From the NCBI RefSeq assembly GCF_022271435.1, contig NZ_JAFIQY010000011.1, positions 62,001 to 126,000 on the forward strand: DNA of 64,000 bases, read 5' to 3'. The notes beneath the pieces were generated by a model, which worked only from the letters and a program-made list of their open reading frames with translations, searched no databases and was not told the origin of the DNA. Position numbers and translations under genes: made by a program. How positions within the stretch are numbered: position 1 is the stretch's first letter; every line of letters begins with the position of its first letter. The stretch comes from Streptomyces monomycini (lineage in GTDB: Bacteria > Actinomycetota > Actinomycetes > Streptomycetales > Streptomycetaceae). Below are positions 26,557-35,760 of the stretch, one piece after another.

Positions 26557-27642
26557 CTACTCCGGTTTCTTCCGCCGCGTCCCGAAGACGATCTCGTCCC
26601 AGCTCGGTACGGCGGCGCGCCGCCCGGGCCGTACCCCGTCGGCCTCGGCCTGGCGGTCGGTCGTGCCCGTGAGGCGGTCCCGGTGGCCGGCCACCGCTCG
26701 TGGCATGAGCACGTCGGCGTAGGCCGAGCCCGCGCCCGCGCTCGCCGCCGGAGCGGCCGGCTCCTCCAGCTCCTCGTCCTCGACGGAGTCCTCCTGAGCC
26801 GGTGCCTTCACCGGCTCGGGGACGACCATGTCGCCGCGGAAGCTCGGCACCGCCTCCAGGAGGCTGGTGAGGGAGTCGCGCTCCCGCTCGCCGGAACCGT
26901 CCTCGGCCCGTGCCGGCTCGTCGTCCTCGCCCGCACGGTCCCGATCGCGATCACGGTCCCGGTCCCGGTCCCGGTCCTGGGACGTCTGGCGGTCCAGGGC
27001 GCGGTCCAGCGGCCGGTCGCGCGGCAGCCGCGCGATCCGCGGCACGAACGGGAAGCTGGGCTCCGGGGTGTCGTCGGTCTCGCCGATCAGCGCCCGCGCC
27101 TCGTCGTCGACGGCCTGGACCAGGCGCCGCGGCGGGTCGTAGGTCCAGCTCGCCGAGTGCGGCTCGGCCGCGACGCGGTAGACCAGCAGGACTTCCCAGG
27201 TGCCGTCGTCGCGCCGCCAGGAGTCCCACTGCACGGAGTCCTTGTCGGCGCCGCGCAGCAGCAGCCGCTCCGCGACGGCCTCGCCGAGCTGCGGGCCGGT
27301 GTTCTCCCCGGGGCGGCGTACGGGTGTCTTACGGGCCCGCTCGGCCATGAACGCGCGCTCGGCGAGGACCGGCCCCTCGAAGCGGCGCACCCGGTCGACC
27401 GGGATGCCGGCGAGCTGGGCGACCTCTTCGGCGGAGGCACCTGCTCTTATACGCGCCTGGATGTCCCGCGGGCGCAGGTGGCTCTCGACCTCGATCTCGA
27501 TCTGGCCGAGCCGCGCGCGGTCGTTGCGGACCGCGGCGCGCAGCCGCTCGTCGATCGGAAGCGTGTACTCGGTGCTGTCCGCAGCTTTGAGCACCAGCCG
27601 TGTGCCGTCGTTGGAGACGGCCACGACACGCAGTTCGGGCAT
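26557..27642 (-). CDS. sepH: Cell-division regulator SepH
   Basis: This is a 361-residue actinobacterial FtsZ-interacting protein. The conserved N-terminal DUF3071 domain includes MPELRVVAVSNDGTRLVL, a helix-turn-helix-like HLRPRDIQARIRAGASAEEV, and WRRDDGTWEVLLVYRV. The middle is a charged, Asp/Arg-repeat linker (DRDRDRDRDRDR). The C-terminus ends in the conserved short motif SWDEIVFGTRRKK. SepH stimulates FtsZ assembly during sporulation septation in Streptomyces. The start ATG follows GGGAGG. The 27643-28138 gap upstream contains divergent promoters but no supported gene. Confidence 0.93.
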   Translation of the reverse strand: MPELRVVAVSNDGTRLVLKAADSTEYTLPIDERLRAAVRNDRARLGQIEIEVESHLRPRDIQARIRAGASAEEVAQLAGIPVDRVRRFEGPVLAERAFMAERARKTPVRRPGENTGPQLGEAVAERLLLRGADKDSVQWDSWRRDDGTWEVLLVYRVAAEPHSASWTYDPPRRLVQAVDDEARALIGETDDTPEPSFPFVPRIARLPRDRPLDRALDRQTSQDRDRDRDRDRDRDRAGEDDEPARAEDGSGERERDSLTSLLEAVPSFRGDMVVPEPVKAPAQEDSVEDEELEEPAAPAASAGAGSAYADVLMPRAVAGHRDRLTGTTDRQAEADGVRPGRRAAVPSWDEIVFGTRRKKPE

Positions 27643-28138
27643 GGGGACCTCCCGGGTGGTGCCTGCCGACGTCACGTGCGTCGCTGCTTCCGCTAGTCGA
27701 GTGTGGCCTGCCCGGGTGCAGCCTGCCACAACATTGCCGAGTTACCCGGCGTGTCGAGGCTTGGCCCAGAAACGCCGTTATGACACGGTTACCTGTTCGC
27801 AACGCTCAGTGACCATGTCTAGTTCCTGCTCCCAGTCACCCGTGCCCGGTGGCGGCACCCGGGGGTGAGTGCCACCTTCCGGCCCCCTCCCGTGTATCCG
27901 GGCAGCCGGACGGGATTCCGGGGCCAGGGCTCGCCACAGTACTCCATTCGGGCCACTGAGGTGGACCGCCGCGCCGCCGAAGTTCACCTGCGCCAAGGGA
28001 GTTGGTCGCCTTGTCGATCTCTCTACACGGTGTGACGGGTGGCGAGGTTCACAGAATCCGCAGAATCGGAACTACCGGCTTCGCCCATAGGTCACTTGTC
28101 CGTGCAAGATGGATCGAAGGGGCGATCAAAGGCTGGAG

Positions 28139-29278
28139 ATGGACAACAAAAGCGATACCGACACGAAAAACAAGGAGAAACGGCTCGACCTGAGCGTTCC
28201 TCAGGTCGCCGGCAGTGCCCTGGCGGCCGCCGTCGCCGCCTTTCTCGCCGGCAAGCTCGGCGTGTACGGGACCATCATCGGCGCGGGCGTGGTGAGTGTC
28301 GTGGCCACGACCGGCGGCTCGGTCTTCCAGCATCTCTTCCGGCGGACCGGCGAGCAGCTCAAGGAAGCCGCCACCGTCGGCACCCGGCCGAAGCCGCGCC
28401 GGTCCTCGGTCTCGCGCAGAACGCCGGGAGCCGGGTCCGGCACCGGCATGGTGCTGCCCACCTTCGACCGGCAGGGCGCGGAGGACGAGATCACGTCCGT
28501 CGCGGCCAAGGACGAGGGCCGGGCCGGTGGCACCGACCGTACGCAACTGTTGCCGCAGGCCGGGGACCCGGACGCCGACCGTACGCGGCTGTTGCCGCAG
28601 GCCGATCCGGCGCGGACCTCCGGGGCGGACGCCGGAGCCGCGGACAAGACGCAGCTGGTGCCGCGCCTCGACGACCGGACCATGGCGCTGGGGCAGGCGA
28701 GGCCCGGTCACCCGCCGGCCGGCGCCACCGCGGTGCCGCAGCGGGCCGACGAGGTCAGCACCGCCACGTACGGCACCCGGCTGCGCGGCTGGAAGCGGCC
28801 GGCGCTGGCCGCGCTGGCGATCTTCGTGCTGTCGATGGGCGCCGTCACCTGCGTCGAGCTGGTCACCGGCAAGGACGCGTCGGGCGATCCGGGGACCTCG
28901 GTGAGCAACGTCTTCGGCGGCAACGGGCACAAGTCCGAGCCGAAGGCCCCGCCCGCCACGGACTCGCCGTCCCCCGGGACCTCCCACGGAGACGGCACGA
29001 CGGGCGGCACCGGCGGCACGCCGTCGCCCGACCCCAGCGGCTCCGCCGGCACCGGTGACGGCACTGGCAGTACGGGCAAGCCGTCCACGCCGACGCCGAG
29101 CCCGGACGCGAGCCGGAGCGGCAAGCCGACGCCGCCGCCGAGCCCGCAGCCGTCGAAGTCCGGCGGCGGTACCGGGGACGACGCCGGCAAGAGCGGTGAC
29201 GACTCCCAGGGCGATTCCGGCGACCGGAACAAGCAGGAGCCCGGCGGACAGCAGGCGCCCGACCCGAAATCCTCGTGA
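28139..29278 (+). CDS. Membrane protein with Thr-Gln-Leu-Leu-Pro repeats and Pro/Ser-rich tail
   Basis: This is a 379-residue protein of unknown function. An N-terminal glycine/alanine-rich hydrophobic region (about 22-66) may span the membrane once or twice. The loop holds DRTQLLPQA, DRTRLLPQA and DKTQLVPRL within 40 residues. A second hydrophobic segment (about 220-240, PALAALAIFVLSMGAVTCVE) is followed by an outside-facing Pro/Ser/Gly/Asp-rich tail. The repeated T-Q/R-L-L/V-P units look like phosphothreonine or docking motifs for Ser/Thr kinases or FHA domains, which is inference. ATG 28139 has an AAAGG site; an ATG at 28109 lacks one. Confidence 0.75.
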   Translation: MDNKSDTDTKNKEKRLDLSVPQVAGSALAAAVAAFLAGKLGVYGTIIGAGVVSVVATTGGSVFQHLFRRTGEQLKEAATVGTRPKPRRSSVSRRTPGAGSGTGMVLPTFDRQGAEDEITSVAAKDEGRAGGTDRTQLLPQAGDPDADRTRLLPQADPARTSGADAGAADKTQLVPRLDDRTMALGQARPGHPPAGATAVPQRADEVSTATYGTRLRGWKRPALAALAIFVLSMGAVTCVELVTGKDASGDPGTSVSNVFGGNGHKSEPKAPPATDSPSPGTSHGDGTTGGTGGTPSPDPSGSAGTGDGTGSTGKPSTPTPSPDASRSGKPTPPPSPQPSKSGGGTGDDAGKSGDDSQGDSGDRNKQEPGGQQAPDPKSS

Positions 29279-29298
29279 ACACGGGACGGAAATCCGCA

Positions 29299-29330
29299 CC
29301 CGGGCGGGACGTAATGCCGTCCCGCCCGGG
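29299..29330 (+). terminator. Terminator hairpin after the membrane protein gene
   Basis: CCCGGGCGGGAC (29299-29310) and GTCCCGCCCGGG (29319-29330) form a perfect 12-bp stem with an 8-base loop, 20 bp after the stop codon. Confidence 0.7.
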
Positions 29331-29432
29331 GACCGAATCCCCTTAACCGGCGCGGAATTTCCGTCCACGACGGGGACCGAATGCCTTTCGGCGGGAGAAC
29401 GGACGGGGCCGCCCCGCGCGGCCGGCGGCCGA

Positions 29433-29471
29433 ACCGGCCCGGACCCGGCAGCACGCCGGGTCCGGGCCGGT
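29433..29471. terminator. 17-bp perfect hairpin between convergent genes
   Basis: ACCGGCCCGGACCCGGC (29433-29449) and GCCGGGTCCGGGCCGGT (29455-29471) pair perfectly around a 5-base loop. It probably terminates the oxidase gene arriving from the right and any read-through from the left. Confidence 0.65.
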
Positions 29472-29574
29472 GTGCTGCCGGGCTCCCGGGCCTGCCGAAG
29501 CGTTCATCCCTGCGGGACGTTGGGCCGAATGAGCGTTTCAGCCGTCCGGGCGGTCCCGCCGGCCCGGCCCGGCC

Positions 29575-30963
29575 TCACTCGCCCAGCACGCGCCGCAGGT
29601 AGGCGTTGGTGAACAGGCGCCGCGGGTCCAGCCGGTCGCGCAGCGCGGTGAACTCGCCGAATTGCGGGTAGACACCGGAGAGGTACGCGGCGTCGCGGCT
29701 GTGCAGCTTCCCCCAGTGCGGCCGGCCGCCGTGCGCGGTCATGATCCGTTCGGCCGCGGTGAAGTACTCCCGGTACGGCGTCCCCCGGTACATGTGCACG
29801 GCGAGGTAGGCGGTGTCCCGTCCGGAGGCGGTGGACAGCGGGATGTCGTCGGCGGGCGCGGTCCGCACCTCCACCGGAAAGCTCACCCGGAAGCCCGAGC
29901 GCTCCACCAGCGCCCGCAGCTCGCGCAGCGCCTCCACGGCGGCCGCCCGCGGCAGCGCGTACTCCATCTCCACGAAGCGCACCCGGCGCGGGCTGGTGAA
30001 GACCTTGTACGGGATGTCGGTGTACGTACGGGCCGACAGCGCGCGGCTGGAGAGCCGCGCGATCCCCGGGACGCTGGCGGGCACCGCCCTGCCGACGGCG
30101 CACGCGGCGCGGAAGACCCCGTTGGAGAGCAGTTCGTCGTCGATCCAGCCGCTGACCCGGCCGAGCGGGGCGGCGGGGCCCTGGCTGCGGTTGTTGCGCT
30201 TGGTGCTGCAGTTTCCGGTGTGCGGGAACCAGTAGAACTCGAAGTGCTCGTTCTCGGCCACGAGCTGGTCGAATTCGGCCGTCACCCGGTCGAAGGACAT
30301 CGGCTCCTCCCGGGCCGACAGCCAGAACTGCGGCTCCACGGCGAAGGTGACGGAGGCGATCACGCCCAGCGCCCCCAGGCCCACCCGGGCCGCCGCGAAG
30401 ACCTCCGGGTTCTCGGCGGCGGAGCACGTGAGCACCGAGCCGTCGGCGGTGACCAGTTCGAGCGCGGTGATCTGGGCGGCTATGGACGCCGAGTCGCGGC
30501 CGGTGCCGTGGGTGCCGGTGCTCGCCGCGCCGGAGACCGTCTGCTCCATGATGTCGCCCATGTTGGCCAGTGACAGGCCGTGCGCGGCGAGGGCCCGGTT
30601 GAGCTGCTGGAGGGTGGTGCCGGCCGCCACGGTCACGGTGCCGGCGGCGCGGTCCACCTCCCGTACGCCGGTCAGCCGCTCGGGACGGATGAGCAGCCCG
30701 TCGGTGGCGGCGACCGCGGTGAAGGAGTGGCCGGTGCCGGCCGCCTTGACCGTGAGCCCGTCGGCGGCCGCCGCGCGGACCGCCGCGGCCAGTTCGCCGG
30801 TGGAGGCCGGCGAGACACTCCGGGCCGGCCGCACGGCGACGGTCCCCGCCCAGTTACGCCAGGCGGGCCGGGGCCTGGTCCCCCGTATCGCCCGGACCGT
30901 GCGGGCCGCTCCCGTCCGTACGGCTGTCCTGTTCCTGCCGGTCGTCCTCTGTGCCTCGGCCAT
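29575..30963 (-). CDS. FAD-linked oxidase of the D-arabinono-1,4-lactone/alditol oxidase family
   Basis: This is a 462-residue flavoprotein. The FAD-binding PCMH domain (about 35-210) contains KAAGTGHSFTAVAATDG, in which the His is the usual site of covalent FAD attachment, and MEQTVSGAASTGTHGTG. The C-terminal ALO domain ends with HWGKLH and YPQFGEFTALRDRLDPRRLF, the signature of sugar-lactone and alditol oxidases. The substrate is probably a sugar alcohol or aldonolactone. The start overlaps the end of the upstream MFS gene by 110 bp. A GGGAGGGG site supports this start, and the two genes are likely one transcript. Confidence 0.86.
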   Translation of the reverse strand: MAEAQRTTGRNRTAVRTGAARTVRAIRGTRPRPAWRNWAGTVAVRPARSVSPASTGELAAAVRAAAADGLTVKAAGTGHSFTAVAATDGLLIRPERLTGVREVDRAAGTVTVAAGTTLQQLNRALAAHGLSLANMGDIMEQTVSGAASTGTHGTGRDSASIAAQITALELVTADGSVLTCSAAENPEVFAAARVGLGALGVIASVTFAVEPQFWLSAREEPMSFDRVTAEFDQLVAENEHFEFYWFPHTGNCSTKRNNRSQGPAAPLGRVSGWIDDELLSNGVFRAACAVGRAVPASVPGIARLSSRALSARTYTDIPYKVFTSPRRVRFVEMEYALPRAAAVEALRELRALVERSGFRVSFPVEVRTAPADDIPLSTASGRDTAYLAVHMYRGTPYREYFTAAERIMTAHGGRPHWGKLHSRDAAYLSGVYPQFGEFTALRDRLDPRRLFTNAYLRRVLGE

Positions 30964-32167
30964 CTGCGCCCGTCCCCTCCCGCTGCGGCGCCGGCCGCAG
31001 CCGGCGGTATCCGAGGAACGCCACCGCCGCCGCGAGCGCCCCCGCCACGGCCGGCACCAGGTAACCGCGCCCGGCTCCGGCCGCGTCCACCACCCATCCG
31101 GCGGCCGACGAGCCGAGCGCCACTCCGACCGCGAGCCCGGTGCTGGTCCAGGTCATGCCCTCGGTCAGGTTCGCGCGCGGTACGTGCTGCTCGACGAGGG
31201 CCATGGTGGTCACCATCGTCGGCGCGATGGACAGGCCCGCGAAGAAGAGCGCCACGGCCAGCAACGGAAGGTTCCCGACCAGTTGGAGCGGGATCATACT
31301 CACGGCCATCGCACACACGCCCACCAGCCACCGGCGGGCGGCCGGACCCTTGAAATGGATCATCCCGAAGACCACGCCGGCGGCGCACGACCCGAGCGCG
31401 TAGGACGCCAGCACCAGGCTGGCGGCGCCCTGGTGGCCCTGCTCCTCGGCGAACGCCAGCGTCACCACGTCGGTCGCACCGAAGATCGCGCCGGTCGCCA
31501 CGAACGTGACCACCAGCACCTGGAGACCGCGCGAGCGCAACGCCGAGCCCTGGGCGAGGTGTTCGCGCGGATGCGGCGCGGGCTCGGTCGCCCGCTGCGC
31601 CGTCAGCCAGAAGACCCCCGCCACCAGGAAGACCGTCGCCAGCAGCGGGCCCGCCTCGGGGAACCAGGAGGTGCACAGGCCGATGGAGAGGATCGGTCCG
31701 ACGATGAAGCACGCCTCGTCGACGATCGACTCCCAGGAGTAGGCGGCGTGCAGCAGGCGCGGGGAGCTGTGGTGGACGGCCGCCCAGCGGGCCCGGACCA
31801 TCGAGCCGACGCTCGGCACGCAGCCCGCGCAGGCCGTGAAGACGAACAGCGTCCAGTCCGGCCAGCCCTGTTGCGCGCTCAGCAGCAGGCCCGCGATCGC
31901 CGCCGCCGAGACCAGGGTCACCGGGCGCAGCACCCGGCGCTGGCCGTGCCGGTCCACCAGCCGGGAGACCTGCGGGCTGAGCACCGCCGAGGCCAGCGCG
32001 ACGGTCGCCGCCAGGGCGCCGGCGAGGCCGTACCTGCCGGTGATCAGGGAGACCATCGTGACGATGCCGATGCTGGTCATCGACAGCGTCATCCGGCCCA
32101 GGAAGCCGGCGGCCGTGAACGATCTGGTGCCGGGCGTGTCGAAGAGCGCGCGGTACGGGCTAGGCAT
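30854..32167 (-). CDS. Major facilitator superfamily transporter
   Basis: This is a 437-residue membrane protein with about 12 hydrophobic segments (for example FLGRMTLSMTSIGIVTMVSL, LFVFTACAGCVPSVGSMVRA, LPLLAVALFFAGLSIAPTMV) and an MFS-like loop SRLVDRHGQRRV after TM2. The C-terminal 50 residues are charged. The ATG 32167 is preferred because a GGAG site sits 7 bases upstream; ATG 32224 would add 19 residues. Substrate unknown. The downstream overlapping oxidase gene suggests co-expression. Confidence 0.85.
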   Translation of the reverse strand: MPSPYRALFDTPGTRSFTAAGFLGRMTLSMTSIGIVTMVSLITGRYGLAGALAATVALASAVLSPQVSRLVDRHGQRRVLRPVTLVSAAAIAGLLLSAQQGWPDWTLFVFTACAGCVPSVGSMVRARWAAVHHSSPRLLHAAYSWESIVDEACFIVGPILSIGLCTSWFPEAGPLLATVFLVAGVFWLTAQRATEPAPHPREHLAQGSALRSRGLQVLVVTFVATGAIFGATDVVTLAFAEEQGHQGAASLVLASYALGSCAAGVVFGMIHFKGPAARRWLVGVCAMAVSMIPLQLVGNLPLLAVALFFAGLSIAPTMVTTMALVEQHVPRANLTEGMTWTSTGLAVGVALGSSAAGWVVDAAGAGRGYLVPAVAGALAAAVAFLGYRRLRPAPQREGTGADGRGTEDDRQEQDSRTDGSGPHGPGDTGDQAPARLA

Positions 32168-32311
32168 GGGGAGCTCCGCCGGTGAAGAGCCGACGCCCGG
32201 GAGGTCCGGAAATCGGTAAGGCATGACTGAGGCCGAGACAGCTTACGCGCGCGGTCCTGGTGGCCGCCTCCGGTTTTCCGCCTGTCAGTGGCTGGTGGCA
32301 GGATCGAAGAC

Positions 32312-33493
32312 ATGCCCGAACAGTGCGATCCGCCCCTTCCGTCCGCCGCGGGGAGCCCCGCTCCCTACGACGCCCTGTTGCTGCTGTCCTTCGGAGGCCC
32401 CGAAGGCCCGGACGACGTCGTCCCCTTCCTGGAGAACGTCACCCGTGGCCGCGGCATCCCCCGCGAGCGCCTGAAGGAGGTCGGGCAGCACTACTTCCTG
32501 TTCGGCGGCGTCAGCCCGATCAACGCGCAGAACCGTGAGCTGCTGGACGCGCTGCGCAAGGACTTCGCCGAACACGGCCTGGACCTGCCGGTCTACTGGG
32601 GCAACCGCAACTGGGCGCCGTACCTGACCGACACCCTGCGCGAGATGGTCCGCGACGGTCACCGCCGTATCGCCGTCCTGGCCACCAGCGCCTACGCCTC
32701 GTACTCCGGCTGCCGGCAGTACCGCGAGAACCTGGCCGACGCGCTGGCCACCCTCCGGGCCGACGGCCTGGAGGTGCCGCGGGTGGACAAGCTCCGGCAC
32801 TACTTCAACCACCCCGGCTTCGTCCGCCCGATGGTCGACGGCGTGCTCGCCTCCCTCGCCGGGCTGCCCGCCGATGTCCGCGACGGCGCCCACATCGCGT
32901 TCACCACCCACTCCATCCCGACCGCGGCGGCCGACACCTCCGGCCGCCGCGAGGACCACACGGGCGACGGCGAGGGCGGCGCGTACGTCGCCCAGCACCT
33001 GGACGTGGCCCGGGTGATCGCCGACGCGGTCCGCGAGGAGACCGGCGTCGACCACCCGTGGCGGCTGGTCTACCAGTCCCGCAGCGGCGCCCCGCACATC
33101 CCGTGGCTGGAGCCGGACATCTGCGACCACCTGGAAGAGGTGCACGGCGCGGGCGTCCCCGCGGTCGTCATGGCGCCCATCGGCTTCGTCTCGGATCACA
33201 TGGAGGTCAAGTACGACCTCGACACCGAAGCCACCGCCAAGGCCGCCGAGCTGGGCCTGCCCGTCGCCCGCTCGGCCACCGTCGGCGCGGACCCGCGCTT
33301 CGCCGCGGCCGTCCGCGACCTCGTCCTGGAGCGCGCCGCAGCCGAGCAGGGCCGCGCGCCGGCCCGTTGCGCCCTCGGCGAGCTGGGGCCGAGCCACGAC
33401 CTGTGCCCGGTCGGCTGCTGCCCGGCCCGCACCCCGCGCCCGGCCGCCGCGGGCGCGGACTGGGCGGGCCCGGTGGTGGAGGCCCAGGCGTAG
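32312..33493 (+). CDS. hemH: Ferrochelatase (coproporphyrin-type)
   Basis: This is a 393-residue enzyme inserting iron into a porphyrin. Family motifs include DALLLLSFGGPEGPDDVVPF, GGVSPINAQ, YWGNRNWAPY, the metal-binding His in FTTHSIP, and YQSRSGAPHIPWLEP. Actinobacterial enzymes use coproporphyrin III (CpfC). Cysteines at 134 (SGC) and at 353, 365, 369 and 370 in the tail match the pattern of [2Fe-2S]-containing actinobacterial ferrochelatases. The start ATG 32312 is chosen with weak AGGA upstream; an ATG at 32288 is less likely. Confidence 0.93.
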   Translation: MPEQCDPPLPSAAGSPAPYDALLLLSFGGPEGPDDVVPFLENVTRGRGIPRERLKEVGQHYFLFGGVSPINAQNRELLDALRKDFAEHGLDLPVYWGNRNWAPYLTDTLREMVRDGHRRIAVLATSAYASYSGCRQYRENLADALATLRADGLEVPRVDKLRHYFNHPGFVRPMVDGVLASLAGLPADVRDGAHIAFTTHSIPTAAADTSGRREDHTGDGEGGAYVAQHLDVARVIADAVREETGVDHPWRLVYQSRSGAPHIPWLEPDICDHLEEVHGAGVPAVVMAPIGFVSDHMEVKYDLDTEATAKAAELGLPVARSATVGADPRFAAAVRDLVLERAAAEQGRAPARCALGELGPSHDLCPVGCCPARTPRPAAAGADWAGPVVEAQA

Positions 33494-33595
33494 GCCCAGA
33501 GGGCGGCCCCGGAGCCGTACCGAGACGACAGACGGCGGCGCCGCGCCGCCCCGCAGGGCGGTCACGAGCGGCCGCCCGGACGAGCAAGGAGCACC

Positions 33596-34396
33596 GTGTC
33601 CGATCCGCTGCAGGACGAACTTCTCGATCTCGCCCTGGAGGCCGCCCGCCGCGCCGGTGAGCTGCTGCGCGACGGCCGCCCCGCCGACCTCGGCGTGGCC
33701 GCCACGAAGACCAGTCCCATCGACGTCGTCACCGAGATGGACATCGCCAGCGAGAAGCTGATCACCGGCTTCCTCGCCGAGCGGCGTCCCGACGACGGTT
33801 TCCTGGGGGAGGAGGGCGCCAGCGTCGCGGGCAGCAGCGGGGTGCGCTGGGTCATCGACCCGGTCGACGGCACGGTCAACTACCTGTACGGACTGCCCTC
33901 CTGGTCCGTGTCGATCGCCGCTGAGCGGGACGGCGAGGCCGTCGTCGGCGTCGTCGCTGCGCCGGTGCGCGGCGAGACGTACCACGCGGTCCTGGGCGGC
34001 GGCGCGTTCCGCGACGGGGAGCCGGTGCGCTGCCGCCCCGCGCCGCCGCTGTCCCAGGCCCTGATCGGTACGGGCTTCGCCTACATCGGCGAGCGCCGGG
34101 CCGCCCAGGCCGAGGTGCTGCGCACGCTGCTGCCGCAGGTCCGCGACATCCGGCGCGGCGGTTCGGCCGCGATCGACCTGTGCGACGTGGCCTGCGGCCG
34201 GCTCGACGGCTACTACGAGCGCGGGCTGAACCCGTGGGACATGGCCGCCGGCGCCCTGATCGCCCGCGAGTCCGGCGCGCTGACCGGCGGCCGCCCCGGC
34301 GAACCCGCCTCGAACGACCTGACCGTGGCCGCCTCGCCGGAGGTGTTCAGGACCCTCCAGCCCCTGCTGGACGAACTGGGCGCCTGGCACGACTGA
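33596..34396 (+). CDS. Inositol monophosphatase-family phosphatase
   Basis: This is a 266-residue Mg2+/Li+-sensitive phosphatase. Metal-binding motifs are in order: DVVTEMD, GEEGA, IDPVDGTVNYLYG and GLNPWDMAAGALI. Candidate substrates are inositol-1-phosphate or other sugar phosphates such as histidinol phosphate. The GTG start follows AAGGAG by 4 bases. It lies 100 bp after hemH, and a strong hairpin follows. Confidence 0.88.
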   Translation: MSDPLQDELLDLALEAARRAGELLRDGRPADLGVAATKTSPIDVVTEMDIASEKLITGFLAERRPDDGFLGEEGASVAGSSGVRWVIDPVDGTVNYLYGLPSWSVSIAAERDGEAVVGVVAAPVRGETYHAVLGGGAFRDGEPVRCRPAPPLSQALIGTGFAYIGERRAAQAEVLRTLLPQVRDIRRGGSAAIDLCDVACGRLDGYYERGLNPWDMAAGALIARESGALTGGRPGEPASNDLTVAASPEVFRTLQPLLDELGAWHD

Positions 34397-34438
34397 GCGC
34401 CGGAGCCGGACCAGGCCGGGCACCCGCCGGGAACGTGA

Positions 34439-34473
34439 CAGCGCCCCGGACCCTTCGCGGGTCCGGGGCGCTG
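34439..34473. terminator. Bidirectional terminator
   Basis: CAGCGCCCCGGACCC (34439-34453) and GGGTCCGGGGCGCTG (34459-34473) form a perfect 15-bp stem with a 5-base loop between the phosphatase gene and the convergent small ORF. Confidence 0.75.
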
Positions 34474-34497
34474 CCGTCGTTGGCGGCCGGGAGGTGG

Positions 34498-34671
34498 TCA
34501 GGCGCTGGCTGCCGTGACCTGCACGCCGTGCTCGGCGGCAAGGCGCTGCAGGTCCTCCAGCTCGGCCTGCTCCACCTCGACGAGGAAGTCGTCGCCCGAC
34601 TCGCGGGCCCGGTCCAGGTCGGCCTCGGTGGTCCGTATGCGCTGCAGAATGCCTGCGGTGAACGCGTCCAT
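34498..34671 (-). CDS. Small conserved helical protein (57 aa)
   Basis: This is a 57-residue hydrophilic protein with one long predicted amphipathic helix (FTAGILQRIRTTEADLDRAR then DDFLVEVEQAELEDLQRLA). The ATG 34671 follows a GAGGGGG site; an in-frame ATG at 34731 lacks one. High GC3 and the clean ribosome site support a real gene. No known domain. The 34672-35100 gap upstream is the cutR control region and contains no gene I can support. Confidence 0.65.
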   Translation of the reverse strand: MDAFTAGILQRIRTTEADLDRARESGDDFLVEVEQAELEDLQRLAAEHGVQVTAASA

Positions 34672-35100
34672 GGTGCGCCCCCTCGTCGTGGGTCGGTGGC
34701 ACGGGGGTGTGCCGACGGGCGGGGCGATCACGGCGTGGTCCCTGCGAATGGATCAGAGCGCGGCATGGCGCCGTACAGGGCGTGATCGCGGGTGTGCAGA
34801 CGTCCTCCCCATGGGCAACCTCACGGAAACCTCAAGCGGCACGGGAATTCGAAAACGACCCGGAAGGCACGGTTCCGGGACTCCCGGCGCCTCGGGCCGG
34901 GCCCCGCGGCCCGCCCGCCCGGCCCTTGCGGCCTGCTCGCCAGGGGGCCACGGCCCGCCCGCCCGGCACCACGCGGAACGGGGCCGCGAGCCCTCACCCA
35001 CCCCTCTTACTGCCGGTTTACAGCTGTTCGGGGCAGGATGGAGGGGCTCCGAGTTTGCCGTGCCCCGGAACATCCAGGGCCGTGAGGAAGGATTTGCGAC

Positions 35101-35754
35101 GTGCGTGTTCTCGTCGTCGAGGACGAGCAGCTGCTCGCCGATGCGGTGGCCACCGGACTGCGCCGGGAGGCCATGGCCGTCGACGTGGTGTACGACGGCG
35201 CGGCCGCCCTGGAACGCATCGAGATCAATGATTACGACGTGGTGGTCCTGGACCGGGACCTCCCGCTGGTGCACGGCGACGACGTCTGCCGCAAGATCGT
35301 TGAGCTGGGGATGCCCACCCGTGTCCTGATGCTCACCGCCTCCGGCGACGTCAGCGACCGTGTCGAGGGCCTGGAGATCGGCGCCGACGACTACCTCCCC
35401 AAGCCCTTCGCCTTCACCGAGCTGACCGCCCGGGTGCGGGCCCTGGGACGCCGTACGACGGTCGCCCTGCCGCCCGTCCTGGAGCGGGCCGGCATCAAGC
35501 TGGACCCGAACCGCCGCGAGGTCTTCCGCGACGGCAAGGAGGTCCAGCTCGCGCCGAAGGAGTTCGCGGTGCTGGAGGTCCTGATGCGCAGCGAGGGCAC
35601 GGTCGTCTCGGCCGAGCAGCTGCTGGAGAAGGCGTGGGACGAGAACACCGACCCCTTCACCAACGTCGTACGGGTGACGGTCATGACCCTGCGCCGCAAG
35701 CTGGGCGAGCCTGCGGTGATCGTCACGGTGCCCGGGTCGGGCTACCGGATCTGA
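35101..35754 (+). CDS. cutR: Two-component response regulator CutR
   Basis: This is a 217-residue OmpR-family regulator identical in length and organisation to CutR of Streptomyces lividans/coelicolor. The receiver domain (1-115) has the acidic pair E7-D8 and the phosphorylation site D51 in VVLDRDLP. The winged-helix C-terminal domain (about 125-217) ends TVPGSGYRI. CutR works with the kinase CutS, encoded 6 bp downstream, in controlling secretion stress responses. The GTG start is preceded by AGGAAGGA. Confidence 0.92.
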   Translation: MRVLVVEDEQLLADAVATGLRREAMAVDVVYDGAAALERIEINDYDVVVLDRDLPLVHGDDVCRKIVELGMPTRVLMLTASGDVSDRVEGLEIGADDYLPKPFAFTELTARVRALGRRTTVALPPVLERAGIKLDPNRREVFRDGKEVQLAPKEFAVLEVLMRSEGTVVSAEQLLEKAWDENTDPFTNVVRVTVMTLRRKLGEPAVIVTVPGSGYRI

Positions 35755-35760
35755 TCGACG

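Noticed and set aside
27778..27996. 72-codon minus-strand ORF upstream of sepH
   Set aside because: No ribosome site, no recognisable domain, and atypical residues; more likely leader DNA between divergent genes.
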